DNA from: Desulfuromonas acetoxidans DSM 684
GTDB taxonomy: Bacteria > Desulfobacterota > Desulfuromonadia > Desulfuromonadales > Desulfuromonadaceae
DNA: 64,000 nucleotides
Assembly (NCBI RefSeq): GCF_000167355.1
Contig: NZ_AAEW02000001.1
Location: 1-64,000 of the forward strand
Reading direction: 5' to 3'
The notes below the pieces were generated by a model. That model was not told the DNA's origin. It made no database searches and saw only the letters and a program-made list of their open reading frames with translations. Shown piece after piece: positions 1 through 8,132 of this stretch (the first letter of the stretch is position 1; every line of letters starts with the position of its first letter). Both the position numbers and the translations under genes were made by a program.

Positions 1-22
1 ATCCGGAAGACAGGAGTTTTTC

Positions 23-925
23 ATGGCAAAAGACTATTACGCAACTCTCGGCGTGACCAAACAGGCTTCGGAGCAAGAGATCAAAAAAGCCTATCGCAAG
101 CTCGCCGTTAAATATCATCCCGATAAAAACCCCGGCGACAAGCAGGCCGAGGAGAAGTTCAAAGAGATCAGTGAGGCCTATGCGGTGCTCAGTGATCCGG
201 AAAAAAAGACCCAGTACGACCAGTTTGGTGACACGGGCTTTCATCAGCGTTATTCACAGGAAGATATCTTTCGCGGTGCTGATTTCGGCGATATTTTCCG
301 CGAATTCGGCATGGGTGGTGACGACATCTTCAGCCAGCTGTTCGGTGGCATGGGTGGCGGCCGTGGACGGCGCTCGGCGTTTCATCAGGGGCGTCCCCAG
401 CAGGTCAAGGGCCAGGATTATGTGATGCGCGTCAACCTGCCGTTTCGTCAAGCGGTAACCGGTGGCGAACGGATGATCAATTACAGCCACGACGGCCACA
501 ATGAGCAGATTCAAGTGCGGATTCCGCCCGGCATTGAAACCGGCCAGAAGCTGCGAGTCGGCGGCAAAGGTGGTCCCAGCCCCACCGGTGGCAAATCAGG
601 CGATCTGCTGCTGGAGATTACCGTCGACAAGGACGCCCATTTTACCCGCGATGGCAACAACCTGCAGGTTCAGGTTTCGGTACCGTTCAGCGGTGCCTGC
701 CTCGGCACCAGTGCAGCAGTGCCAACCCTTGATGGTGAAAAGCGGATCAAGGTTCCGGCGGGCACGACTAATGGCAGCCGTATCCGTTTGCGCGGTCATG
801 GAGTGCCGGCTCATGGCAAACACCCGGCCGGGGATCTTTACGCTCAGGTGATGGTGAAGGTGCCCAAGCAGTTGACTGATGAGCAGAAGGCGTTGTTGGA
901 GGAGCTGCAGAAGCAGGGACTCTAG
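23..925 (+). CDS. cbpA: DnaJ-like co-chaperone / curved-DNA-binding protein (CbpA type)
   Basis: A 300-residue Hsp40 that should deliver substrates to DnaK and stimulate its ATPase in the cytoplasm. The J domain covers residues 1-70, with the HPD tripeptide at about 32-34. A Gly/Phe-rich stretch follows (about 75-125, with [10 protein letters not shown]), then the two beta-rich C-terminal substrate-binding domains (about 135-295). The four CxxCxGxG zinc-finger repeats of true DnaJ are absent, which places it in the CbpA/DjlA-like class B group. The start is supported by CAGGAG about 8 bases upstream. It is followed directly by a strong terminator and no partner gene (cbpM) is visible downstream. 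DNA binding is known for E. coli CbpA and is only inferred here. Confidence 0.93.
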   Translation: MAKDYYATLGVTKQASEQEIKKAYRKLAVKYHPDKNPGDKQAEEKFKEISEAYAVLSDPEKKTQYDQFGDTGFHQRYSQEDIFRGADFGDIFREFGMGGDDIFSQLFGGMGGGRGRRSAFHQGRPQQVKGQDYVMRVNLPFRQAVTGGERMINYSHDGHNEQIQVRIPPGIETGQKLRVGGKGGPSPTGGKSGDLLLEITVDKDAHFTRDGNNLQVQVSVPFSGACLGTSAAVPTLDGEKRIKVPAGTTNGSRIRLRGHGVPAHGKHPAGDLYAQVMVKVPKQLTDEQKALLEELQKQGL

Positions 926-947
926 CTGGCACGTTCAAATCGACACC

Positions 948-977
948 AAAAAGGCTCCGCAATGCGGGGCCTTTTTT
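948..977 (+). terminator. Rho-independent terminator after cbpA
   Basis: A GC-rich hairpin (AAGGCtCCGC / GCGGgGCCTT, loop AAT) runs into six T, 23 bases after the cbpA stop. The A-run on the 5' side means it could also work on the minus strand. Confidence 0.85.
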
Positions 978-1003
978 ATTTCCCCCTATCACCAGAACGA
1001 AAC

Positions 1004-1473
1004 AGATCGCATTGGCAAACATCATCCGTTCACCATACTTGGTACGCACGTGACGTGGGCTTCCGCGCCCACACCTCGGGCCACATTTTGCGTCGACAAA
1101 AGTGGCGCAAAATCGACTCCCAAGGGGTTGCCGACAACCATCGCGCTGACGTTCATTGCGTTCGGTGCTGCTGAACGGGAGGGCTTGGCTGCAAAATAAC
1201 TCGCTGAAGGGTGGGCACTGCCCACCCGTTTTGTCGGAGCCACGGAAGAACTAGAAAGCGACGTCAAATCGTTATCAACGTTTTACGCCAGAGATGATGA
1301 ATTGCACGATTTGCCGAGCTAAAGGGAGGCAAGCCGAATTCATAAAGCATAACGGAAACAGATACATTGTCGGTTAATCCAGGTCCAGGAGGTGTTCAAG
1401 CTGGTTTTTGCATACTTTTGAGCGGCCAGTCAAAAGTATGTCGGCTGCCGGGACGAAACCCGGCGACATTGAC
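1004..1473 (+). repeat. Composite intergenic repeat, complete unit 1
   Basis: First full copy of a repeat family found in three places in the window. Sub-elements in order: link (1004-1041), A (1042-1121), E (about 1122-1190), D (about 1205-1235), C (about 1270-1378) and B (1379-1473). A folds as GTGGGC-TTCCGC-GCCCAC (1056-1073) and as GCCAC/GTGGC plus TTTTG/CAAAA (1080-1106). D is GGGTGGGC/GCCCACCC (1209-1227). B contains an 11-bp stem, CATACTTTTGA / TCAAAAGTATG (1411-1440), followed by GCCGGG/CCCGGC. No plausible gene lies inside: open frames shift from copy to copy. It fills the gap between the convergent genes cbpA and the PilU-like gene. Confidence 0.85.
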
Positions 1474-1496
1474 TTTGGTTTTCGGTGGTTCGTCAT

Positions 1497-2047
1497 TCGG
1501 AACGGATTGCTCTGGCAGACATCATCCGTTCGCGATGGTGGTACGCACGTGACGTGGGCTTCCGCGCCCACACCTCGGGCCACATTTTGCGTCGACAAAA
1601 GTGGCGCAAAATCGACTCCCGAGCTTCGCGCTCTTCGAGTTCCCTCACTCCATCCGCTTACGCCGTGATATCGGCAAAAACTCGCTATCGCTCAAACAGT
1701 TTGCCGAAAACCATCACGACGACGCTCCTTGCGTTCGGCGCTGCAGTACGGGAGGGCGAAGGTGCAAAATAAGGAAGAGCAGGGTGGGCTCCACCCCACC
1801 CGTTAGATCGGTGCCACACCAGAGATAAAGAAAGATGAAAGAGTGTTATCAACGTTTTACATCTAAGATGATGAGTCGCAAGATTCGTCGACCTAAAGGG
1901 CGACGAGCCGAATTCGTGAAGCATCTCAGAAACAAACTCAGTGTAGGTATATCCAGGTTCAGGAGGTGTTCAAGCCGGCTTTTGCATACTTTTGAGCGGC
2001 CAGTCAAAAGTATGTCGGCTGCCGGGACGAAACCCGGCGACCTTGAC
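1497..2047 (+). repeat. Composite intergenic repeat, complete unit 2
   Basis: Second full copy in the same orientation, directly after the first, making a two-unit tandem. Link at 1497-1539, A at 1540-1620, E at about 1640-1770, D at about 1780-1810, C at about 1845-1950 and B at 1951-2047. Its E segment is longer than in unit 1. It ends 31 bases before the stop codon of the PilU-like gene. Confidence 0.85.
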
Positions 2048-2078
2048 CTTACCGCTCACAACTCCGAACAAAACGAAA

Positions 2079-3137
2079 TTATCCTTCATCCTTCGGCTTA
2101 AACCGATTTTTATCCTGCGCCTTGAGATACGCCTCATCCGGGCTGATCAGTTCATCTTTGAGGTAACTGGCCAGCACATCATCCATCATCTGCATACCCA
2201 AGCTCTTACCACCCTGGATGATGTTACGGATATTGCCAATGTTATTTTCACGAATACTCGCCGCCAGCCCCGTCGTACCGATGAGAATCTCATTGGCGGC
2301 AATCCGCCCGCCCCCCTCTTTTTTCAGCAACAACTGAGCGCAGATGCCGCGCAGCGAATCGGCCAGCATGGTGCGCGCCATGCCCTGCTGATCTGAGGGA
2401 AATACATCGATAATCCGGTCGATGGTCTTCACCGCCGAGTTGGTGTGCAGGGTGCCGAACACCAGCGTGCCCATCGACGCGGCGGACAACGCCAGAGAAA
2501 TGGTTTCGTAGTCGCGCATCTCACCGACCAGGATGACATCACAATCCTGGCGTGAGGCGGTATGCAGACCATCGCCAAACGAATGCACGTCACTGCCCAC
2601 CTCACGCTGACAGAACACGCTACGCTTGTTGGGGTGAACAAACTCGATGGGTTCCTCAATGGTTAGAATATAACGCGAATAATTGTCGTTGATGTAATCG
2701 ATGATCGCCGCCAGTGTGGTGGACTTACCACTGCCGGTCGGCCCGGTCACCAGCACCAGCCCGGAGCGCAATGCGGCAAACGATTTCAACACCTCGGGCA
2801 GGTGCAGCTCCTCCATGGTGAGAATCTTGGTGGGAATAACGCGAAACACTGCGCCCATACCATGCAACTGGCCGTAGTAGTTGGCGCGGAAACGCGCTTT
2901 TTCATCTTTTTCGTAGGCAAAGTCGAGATCTTTATTGGCCAGAAACTCGGTCCAGCGCTCCGGTACACAGATCTCCTTGAGGTAGCCAATCATCTGCTCC
3001 TCATTGATGGGCGCTTCGCCGTCAATGGCCACCATCCGGCCATGCTCACGGATCTTCGGCGGTTGGCCCTGCAGCAGGTGCAGGTCAGACGCTCCCCGGT
3101 CCAACATAATATCAAACAAGCGGTCAATCTGAGCCAC
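2079..3137 (-). CDS. PilU/PilT-like twitching-motility retraction ATPase
   Basis: A 352-residue secretion-type ATPase of the PilT/PilU family, expected as a cytoplasmic hexamer that drives type IV pilus depolymerisation. The Walker A motif GPTGSGKST lies at about 132-140, the Asp box (LTIEEPIEFVH) at about 158-168, a Walker B-like region (VILVGEMRD) at about 200-208 and the His box (GTLHTN) at about 228-233. The GTG at 3137 is chosen because AGGAGG lies 6 bases before it; a frame continuing upstream reads through this ribosome site. It follows the longer PilT-like gene by about 40 bases and should be co-transcribed with it. The segment before Walker B is unusual (SFGDGLHTASRQ, where PilT has an ALRAALREDPD type of sequence), so it fits the accessory PilU role better than PilT. 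Confidence 0.88.
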   Translation of the reverse strand: MAQIDRLFDIMLDRGASDLHLLQGQPPKIREHGRMVAIDGEAPINEEQMIGYLKEICVPERWTEFLANKDLDFAYEKDEKARFRANYYGQLHGMGAVFRVIPTKILTMEELHLPEVLKSFAALRSGLVLVTGPTGSGKSTTLAAIIDYINDNYSRYILTIEEPIEFVHPNKRSVFCQREVGSDVHSFGDGLHTASRQDCDVILVGEMRDYETISLALSAASMGTLVFGTLHTNSAVKTIDRIIDVFPSDQQGMARTMLADSLRGICAQLLLKKEGGGRIAANEILIGTTGLAASIRENNIGNIRNIIQGGKSLGMQMMDDVLASYLKDELISPDEAYLKAQDKNRFKPKDEG

Positions 3138-3176
3138 AACATCCCTCCTTTGCGACAGCAACACAAACAGCCATCA

Positions 3177-4622
3177 TCATTCCCCGGCCACCTGTTCAGG
3201 TTGATACTGCTTGAACGGTGATTTGTTGGCGGCGGCATACCACGCCTCGGTGCCGTCGATCTGCTCCTCCTGCACCAGCGTTTGCAGCGAATCCTCCAAC
3301 TGACACATGCCTTTGTCGCGATTGATCTGCATCATGGTCGGCAACTGGAACATGCGATCTTCGCGAATCAGGTTACCGATGGCGGTGTTGTTATACATGA
3401 TCTCCAGCGCCAGTACGCGCCCCTCACCCTCTTTACGCGGCATCAATCGTTGACAGACAATACCGCGAATCGACTCGCTGATCATCGAGCGCACCTGACC
3501 CTGCTGATCCGCCGGGAAGAAATCGAGAATCCGGCTGATCGTCTGTGCTGCGCCCGTGGTATGAAGCGAAGCAAACACCAGATGACCGGTCTCTGCCGCC
3601 GAGATCGCCAGCGTGGCGGTCTCTCGATCACGCAGCTCACCGATCATGATCACGTCCGGGTCTTCACGCAGTGCCGCGCGCAACGCGGCGGAGAAACTCA
3701 TGGTGTGATCCCCTACCTGCCGCTGGCTGATATGCGACATCTCAGCGCTATGCACATATTCAATCGGATCTTCCATGGTGATGATATGGTCTTCACGATG
3801 CTGGTTGATCAACTGAATCATCGCCGCCAGAGTGGTAGTTTTGCCACTTCCCGCCGGACCAGCCACCAGCACCAGGCCCTGATGGTATTCGGTTAACTGC
3901 TTGAGATGCATGGGCAACTGCAATTGCTCAAATGTTGGGATGGTCTGATCAACAATACGAAATGCCCCGTCCCAGCCACGGCTCTGCTTGGCAAAGCAGG
4001 TGCGGTAACGACCCAGGCCGGAAAACTCGCAACAGGTATCCAACGCCAGTTGCTCATAGAGCAGTGATCTCTGATCACCATCCAAGGCACTGAACAACAG
4101 CGCTTCCGTTTCCTGCGCGGTAAACGGCTCCCGCTCCAGTGTCATCAGCACACCGTCTTTACGCAACAGCGGCGGCGAACCGGCATTGATGTGTAAATCC
4201 GAAGCCCCTTGGCGACGGGCAAAGGACAGATAATCCTCCAGAGTCGTCAATGACCCAACATCGTTCGGCGCAGCAGAGACCGCTGGTGATGGCGCAACCG
4301 CCGCTGCCGGTGCTGCCTCAGGTTCAAAAGCCGGTAACGCCCCTTGATCGACAGGTGGCGGTGGAGGCGGAGCGGCGGCTGGAGCAGGTTGAGGAGCCGG
4401 TGCCGCAGGCTCGGCAGGCGCAGCCGACGGTTGGCTGGCCTCAAACTTATCGCGAATCATCGTGACCTGCTGAGGTTTGAGCACCTTGGCCCGCACCAGA
4501 AGATCGGCCAGTTCCAGTTCAGGGTGGCTTTCCAGATAGGCTTTGGCTTTTTGCAGCAGCTCGGCATTCACCAGCTTGTTATGCACCACCACTTTTTCAA
4601 CGAATTGATCAAACGGCGTCAT
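3177..4622 (-). CDS. PilT-like ATPase with long N-terminal extension
   Basis: 481 residues, against about 345-370 for ordinary PilT. Residues 1-62 form a small helical domain (DLLVRAKVLKPQQ region). Residues 63-120 are a Pro/Ala-rich linker including a run of prolines. The PilT core begins near 125. Walker A is GPAGSGKTTT at 255-264, the Asp box ITMEDPIEYVH at about 281-291, Walker B VIMIGELRDRE follows, and the His box is FASLHTT. The catalytic glutamate of Walker B is present, so it should be an active retraction-type motor. AGGAG lies just before the ATG. The head domain may bind a partner; the small protein encoded just upstream is an obvious candidate, but that is inference. Confidence 0.87.
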   Translation of the reverse strand: MTPFDQFVEKVVVHNKLVNAELLQKAKAYLESHPELELADLLVRAKVLKPQQVTMIRDKFEASQPSAAPAEPAAPAPQPAPAAAPPPPPPVDQGALPAFEPEAAPAAAVAPSPAVSAAPNDVGSLTTLEDYLSFARRQGASDLHINAGSPPLLRKDGVLMTLEREPFTAQETEALLFSALDGDQRSLLYEQLALDTCCEFSGLGRYRTCFAKQSRGWDGAFRIVDQTIPTFEQLQLPMHLKQLTEYHQGLVLVAGPAGSGKTTTLAAMIQLINQHREDHIITMEDPIEYVHSAEMSHISQRQVGDHTMSFSAALRAALREDPDVIMIGELRDRETATLAISAAETGHLVFASLHTTGAAQTISRILDFFPADQQGQVRSMISESIRGIVCQRLMPRKEGEGRVLALEIMYNNTAIGNLIREDRMFQLPTMMQINRDKGMCQLEDSLQTLVQEEQIDGTEAWYAAANKSPFKQYQPEQVAGE

Positions 4623-4641
4623 TCGACTCTCCTGTTGTTAC

Positions 4642-4992
4642 TCACTCAACATCAAGATCAAGTTCCTGCTGATCCTCATCCGTGTCGTGGCGTCGCTGAA
4701 GCAGCCAGGTTCCCAAACTGCCCATATCATCACACTCGCAGTCTACGGCATCGGCAGGAAGGATAATCTCAATCTCGTCACGGCTGACATTGATGAAACC
4801 CGCCTGCAGCAGATGGTTCCCGGTCTGACGCTCCCACACCTGCGCCTCAGCCACGGCAATAAACTGGCGCGCCTCACACACGGCATCGGTCAACCGGGCA
4901 CCTTTTTTGACATACACCCGCCCGACAACCCGATAATTATGGGTCAAAATAACCACTTTCATCATGGTGTTTGGTTCACGACTGACAGTCAT
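4642..4992 (-). CDS. Unknown small protein in the pilus-ATPase operon
   Basis: About 116 residues, first gene of the minus-strand operon that continues with the two PilT-class ATPases (19-base gap). I do not recognise the family. The N-terminal two thirds looks beta-rich (MKVVILTHNYRVVGRVYVKKG) and the C-terminal 25 residues are very acidic (Asp/Glu-rich tail ending in ELDLDVE). No signal peptide or membrane segment is seen, so it should be cytoplasmic. The ATG at 4992 has GGAGG seven bases upstream; a TTG two codons earlier overlaps that site. Context suggests an accessory or regulatory role in pilus retraction. Confidence 0.75.
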   Translation of the reverse strand: MTVSREPNTMMKVVILTHNYRVVGRVYVKKGARLTDAVCEARQFIAVAEAQVWERQTGNHLLQAGFINVSRDEIEIILPADAVDCECDDMGSLGTWLLQRRHDTDEDQQELDLDVE

Positions 4993-5240
4993 GTGCAATC
5001 CTCCCTCCCAAACCGGCTCAGTGATTCAATAGGTTGTATTTATTCTCAAATCAGGTTAACCGAAATGACTTGATCAGCAAACTGATTTTCAATTTTTTCG
5101 GGTAAATATGCCATTCACAGAAATCAGAGCAAAATTCCACTCGCTTCTTCATTGGGAAATAAAATTATTAAAGAAATTGTAAAAACAATCTAATGGGCGT
5201 AAGTTACGTATATATTTTTAGACAACCACCAAGGATCAGT

Positions 5241-5930
5241 GTGGACGTAATTAAGATAAAAATCCCCCGAGTCATTGTTGTTCTTTTTCTGTTACTCGCT
5301 ACATTTTCTCCCCAGGCTGATGCCAATGAGATCGAAAAGCGATTCATATCGGCTGGGCTTGTTGACATTTCAACAATTGATTCCACGATACAAATTGACC
5401 TAGTCAACTCTGATCCTGCCAAAAACTTCTTTCGGGAAAACTTCTACAATGGTCTTAGTACCACCTACCTGCAACGCGAGGTGGCGATAAAATTGGCCAA
5501 AGCTCAGAAAATCTTAAAATCAAAACATCCCTCCTATTCCTTACAGATTCTGGACGCAGCACGACCTCGCAGCGTATCTCAAGCCATGTACGATAAAATG
5601 AAGGGCACCAAGTTCGAACGGTTTGTCGCCAATCCGGCAAAAGGATCTATGCATAATTACGGAATCGCCGTTGATATCACCATTGTCGATGGCACTGGTG
5701 AGGAGCTGGACATGGGCATCACACCGTTCAGAAGAAGCACTGTCCGACTTTACTGGGAATACGCCCTGAAAAAGCTCGGCAAACAGCTTTCACCAGAACA
5801 GAAAAGCAACCGACAACTTCTTTCCGAGACGATGAAACAGGCAGGATTTTTACCGCTGCGCTTTGAATGGTGGCATTTCAACGGAATGGAAAAAGACTTA
5901 GCTCGGAAGAAATACACCATCATTGAATGA
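5241..5930 (+). CDS. VanX-type D-Ala-D-Ala dipeptidase (peptidase M15D), exported
   Basis: A zinc dipeptidase of the VanX/DdpX family, about 229 residues from the GTG at 5241. That start has AAGGA five bases upstream and gives a clean signal peptide (about residues 1-28, basic start then VIVVLFLLLATF, ending QADA). Zinc and catalytic residues are visible: SMHNYGIAVD at 136-145 (His138, Asp145), EWWHF at 209-213 (Glu209, His212), and the transition-state arginine in DAARP at 105-109. Export argues for peptidoglycan turnover or D-Ala-D-Ala nutrition, not cytoplasmic vancomycin resistance; no vanH/vanA partner is adjacent. Base composition is much richer in A+T than in flanking genes, suggesting transfer. 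Confidence 0.88.
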   Translation: MDVIKIKIPRVIVVLFLLLATFSPQADANEIEKRFISAGLVDISTIDSTIQIDLVNSDPAKNFFRENFYNGLSTTYLQREVAIKLAKAQKILKSKHPSYSLQILDAARPRSVSQAMYDKMKGTKFERFVANPAKGSMHNYGIAVDITIVDGTGEELDMGITPFRRSTVRLYWEYALKKLGKQLSPEQKSNRQLLSETMKQAGFLPLRFEWWHFNGMEKDLARKKYTIIE

Positions 5931-6007
5931 GTTTTTGAAAATACATGGGGAAATTTTGTAAGTGCTGGCAAATTTTTTAAGTGCCGAACTTTTAAAACAT
6001 TCTGCCG

Positions 6008-6263
6008 ATGCGATCTTTGCAAGCAAAGGGAACATCCCTGAAAAAAAAATTACATTTCACTTGGCCTTCAGGGAATAAGATTCCTCTTCAATATTGCCGT
6101 TGGCACCTGGCTATTCTACCAGGCTAAAGACTTGAAATTTAATAGGTTCCTGTGGCCTTTGTTTGGTCTGGCAAAACCCTCTGGAGCCATTGTTATCTTT
6201 ATGCTTATTCTAGTTTATGAATGCAGGAAAACCCAATCGGAGAATCTTGAAACGCAAGCCTGA
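6008..6263 (+). pseudogene. Frameshifted small membrane protein gene (A9 run)
   Basis: From ATG 6008 the frame reads MRSLQAKGTSLKKK and then, after a run of nine A (6041-6049), continues into an unconvincing frame that stops. Removing one A gives a continuous reading to TGA 6261-6263 with a typical small inner-membrane protein: FNIAVGTWLFYQAKDLKFN, a WPLFGL turn, then a second hydrophobic helix (AIVIFMLILVYE). So this is either a gene disrupted at the homopolymer, a phase-variable gene, or one decoded by slippage. No good ribosome site is seen at 6008, so the true start is uncertain. Family not identified. Confidence 0.4.
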
Positions 6264-6289
6264 TTTTCACTATTTTTTGCAGAGGCAGG

Positions 6290-6562
6290 ATGGGAAAGGA
6301 TTATAAACCTTCGACGGGAGAAGTTTTATTTTTAGTTGCGGTTTCTTTATTTATCGCTCTCAATGTATTTTTCCGTCAGCTATTTATCAACACGTCCAAC
6401 AGCCCCTTCTCTCTTGAAAATGTATTCACAAAGGAAAATCTCTTGCTCACGGCTGCTCAACTAGCATTTCTTTTCTTCGCTTATTTGATTGCACTCGGTA
6501 TCAGGAAAAAAATGAGCTCATTCAAAAAAGAAAAGCAACGCCACAAAGACTTTAAATCTTAG
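6290..6562 (+). CDS. Small two-helix membrane protein, unknown
   Basis: 90 residues with two predicted membrane segments (about 11-31, VLFLVAVSLFIALNVFF; about 53-72, LTAAQLAFLFFAYLIAL) separated by a periplasmic or cytoplasmic loop, and a strongly basic C-terminal tail (KKMSSFKKEKQRHKD). AGAGGCAGG precedes the ATG. It lies 26 bases after the broken membrane gene and may have formed an operon with it. Codon use is AT-rich like the rest of this pocket. No function can be assigned. Confidence 0.6.
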   Translation: MGKDYKPSTGEVLFLVAVSLFIALNVFFRQLFINTSNSPFSLENVFTKENLLLTAAQLAFLFFAYLIALGIRKKMSSFKKEKQRHKDFKS

Positions 6563-6580
6563 AGCATCTCCTTTAAAGGC

Positions 6581-6976
6581 TCACCAAACCACCATATCAA
6601 CATATTCACGATCTTTATACGTATCAAAACCTCTGATTTTGTTGAATTCAAAGGTCATGGGATTGACCTCCCACACCGCAGCATATTCACTCCAGGGGTC
6701 GACAAGAAACTCCACGATCTCTGGAGTTTTCACCCGAATGGCGTGAACCCACTTTATCTCAGCATGGTCAATGCGTTCGATTCGATCTGGCGTCCAAACG
6801 ATTAACGACTCCCCGGCAATAATCGCCCAACGATGATTTTTGTCGATCAATCCGCAGCCGGGTTCACCGTACAAGTCATCCTCAAAGAGAACCTTACCCG
6901 TGGCTTTTTCTTTTAAGGTCACTGATTCGTAGTGATGTTCAAGAATCAGCAGGTCTGTTTCATCAAGAACCGGCAT
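6581..6976 (-). CDS. Unknown acidic 131-residue protein
   Basis: A soluble, aromatic-rich and acidic protein with no signal peptide, membrane helix or motif I recognise. The sequence alternates short hydrophobic strands with turns (for example ESLIVWTPDRIERIDH, YAAVWEVNPMTFEFN), suggesting an all-beta or WD/immunity-like fold. It is convergent with the small membrane gene (18-base gap) and stands alone 45 bases beyond the hemH stop. Small acidic beta-rich orphans in AT-rich pockets are often immunity proteins, but no toxin gene is visible here, so that remains speculation. Confidence 0.65.
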   Translation of the reverse strand: MPVLDETDLLILEHHYESVTLKEKATGKVLFEDDLYGEPGCGLIDKNHRWAIIAGESLIVWTPDRIERIDHAEIKWVHAIRVKTPEIVEFLVDPWSEYAAVWEVNPMTFEFNKIRGFDTYKDREYVDMVVW

Positions 6977-7021
6977 ATAAATAACGCCTTTTGGTCAGAA
7001 GTTGTCCGCTCTTGTCTGTGG

Positions 7022-7990
7022 CTAATCAACGCCCTCGTCTTTATCAACCAACGCCGCCAAAGCCTCAATAAACGACTCCCGATCATTCAACGCCGGAACC
7101 CGCCCAAACCAGGACACTCCATGTTCCTCGGCATGGTCACGAAACTCCACATCCACCTCTTCAAGGGTTTCAATGTGATCGGAAACAAACGACACCGGAA
7201 TCACCAACAAACTGCGTCGCTCCTTACCGGCAGCGGCAATCAGATCGAGCGTATCGGGTGACATCCATTTGACCGGACCACTGCGACTCTGGTAGCCGAT
7301 CTGACACGGATAATCACCGACACGCTCCATTACCCCGGCCACGGTCTCTTCAACATGTTGCTGATACGGGTCGCCACGATCAATGAACTTCTGCGGCAGG
7401 GCGTGGGCGGAAAACAGTAAGGTCAATTTGCCACGTTTGGCCTCGGGTACCTGCGCTAAACCATCCTGCACACATTCAGCCAGGGCATCAAGGTATTGAT
7501 CCTGATCGTGCCACTCTTCGATGTAGCGGCATTGCAAATCCGGCGCATGCTGACTGACGGCACGCTTGAAATCTTTGATACTGCTGCCGGTGGTGGCGCC
7601 GGTGTAATGTGGATAAAGGCTGACGACCACGGCCTCTTTAATCCCCTGGGCAACAATGCGCTGCACCACCTCATCGGCACGCGGCCCCCAGTAACGCATG
7701 GCGACAAAGGCCTGCCAGTCTTCGCCCAGTTTGTCACAGGTTTTTTCCGCCTGCAGGCGTGACCAGTGCAGCAATGGTGACTTACCACCGATACGGCGGT
7801 AATTTTCGCGCACGGTTTTGGCCCGGAAGTGAGAGATCATTTTGGCGAACGGCTTTTGCAACAGCGCGCCAAGAGGCAGTTGAATCAGGTCGCGATCGGA
7901 GAAGAGTTGGTAGAGAAACGGTTCAACGGCTTCCACGGAATCGGGGCCGCCCATATTGAGTAACACCAGCGCTTTTTTCGGTTCAGACAT
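7022..7990 (-). CDS. hemH: Ferrochelatase
   Basis: 322 residues, usual family length. It inserts Fe(II) into the porphyrin ring (protoporphyrin IX, or coproporphyrin in some lineages) at the end of haem synthesis. The N-terminus LVLLNMGGPDSVEAVEPFL is the classic start of the family. The metal-site histidine lies in LLFSAHALPQK and the conserved acidic stretch appears as HIETLEEVDVEF. GAGGAGG lies before the ATG. It is a single gene here, about 140 bases after the terminator of the rhodanese operon, with hemE and hemL elsewhere in the window. No hemG/hemY is in view. Confidence 0.95.
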   Translation of the reverse strand: MSEPKKALVLLNMGGPDSVEAVEPFLYQLFSDRDLIQLPLGALLQKPFAKMISHFRAKTVRENYRRIGGKSPLLHWSRLQAEKTCDKLGEDWQAFVAMRYWGPRADEVVQRIVAQGIKEAVVVSLYPHYTGATTGSSIKDFKRAVSQHAPDLQCRYIEEWHDQDQYLDALAECVQDGLAQVPEAKRGKLTLLFSAHALPQKFIDRGDPYQQHVEETVAGVMERVGDYPCQIGYQSRSGPVKWMSPDTLDLIAAAGKERRSLLVIPVSFVSDHIETLEEVDVEFRDHAEEHGVSWFGRVPALNDRESFIEALAALVDKDEGVD

Positions 7991-8074
7991 GTGGACCTCC
8001 TCTGGCGAATCATTTTATAGCAACACACGCTCTGGTCTGAATATCGCCGAGAGTTTACCACAGGATTGATCCAT

Positions 8075-8107
8075 AAAAAAAGCCGACCTGAGCAATCTCA
8101 GGTCGGC
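8075..8107 (-). terminator. Terminator of the rhodanese-barrel operon
   Basis: An 11-bp perfect stem GCCGACCTGAG / CTCAGGTCGGC with loop CAAT. On the minus strand it is followed by seven T, 26 bases beyond the stop codon at 8133. Confidence 0.9.
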
Positions 8108-8132
8108 GGAAATAACAATGAGGATCAGGAAC

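Noticed and set aside
1408-1668. Short frames in the repeat blocks (also 1835-2101, 15172-15408, 51744-52061) giving similar peptides
   Set aside because: The peptides recur only because the DNA repeats. Frames and ends differ between copies, stems show paired changes, and no ribosome sites precede them.
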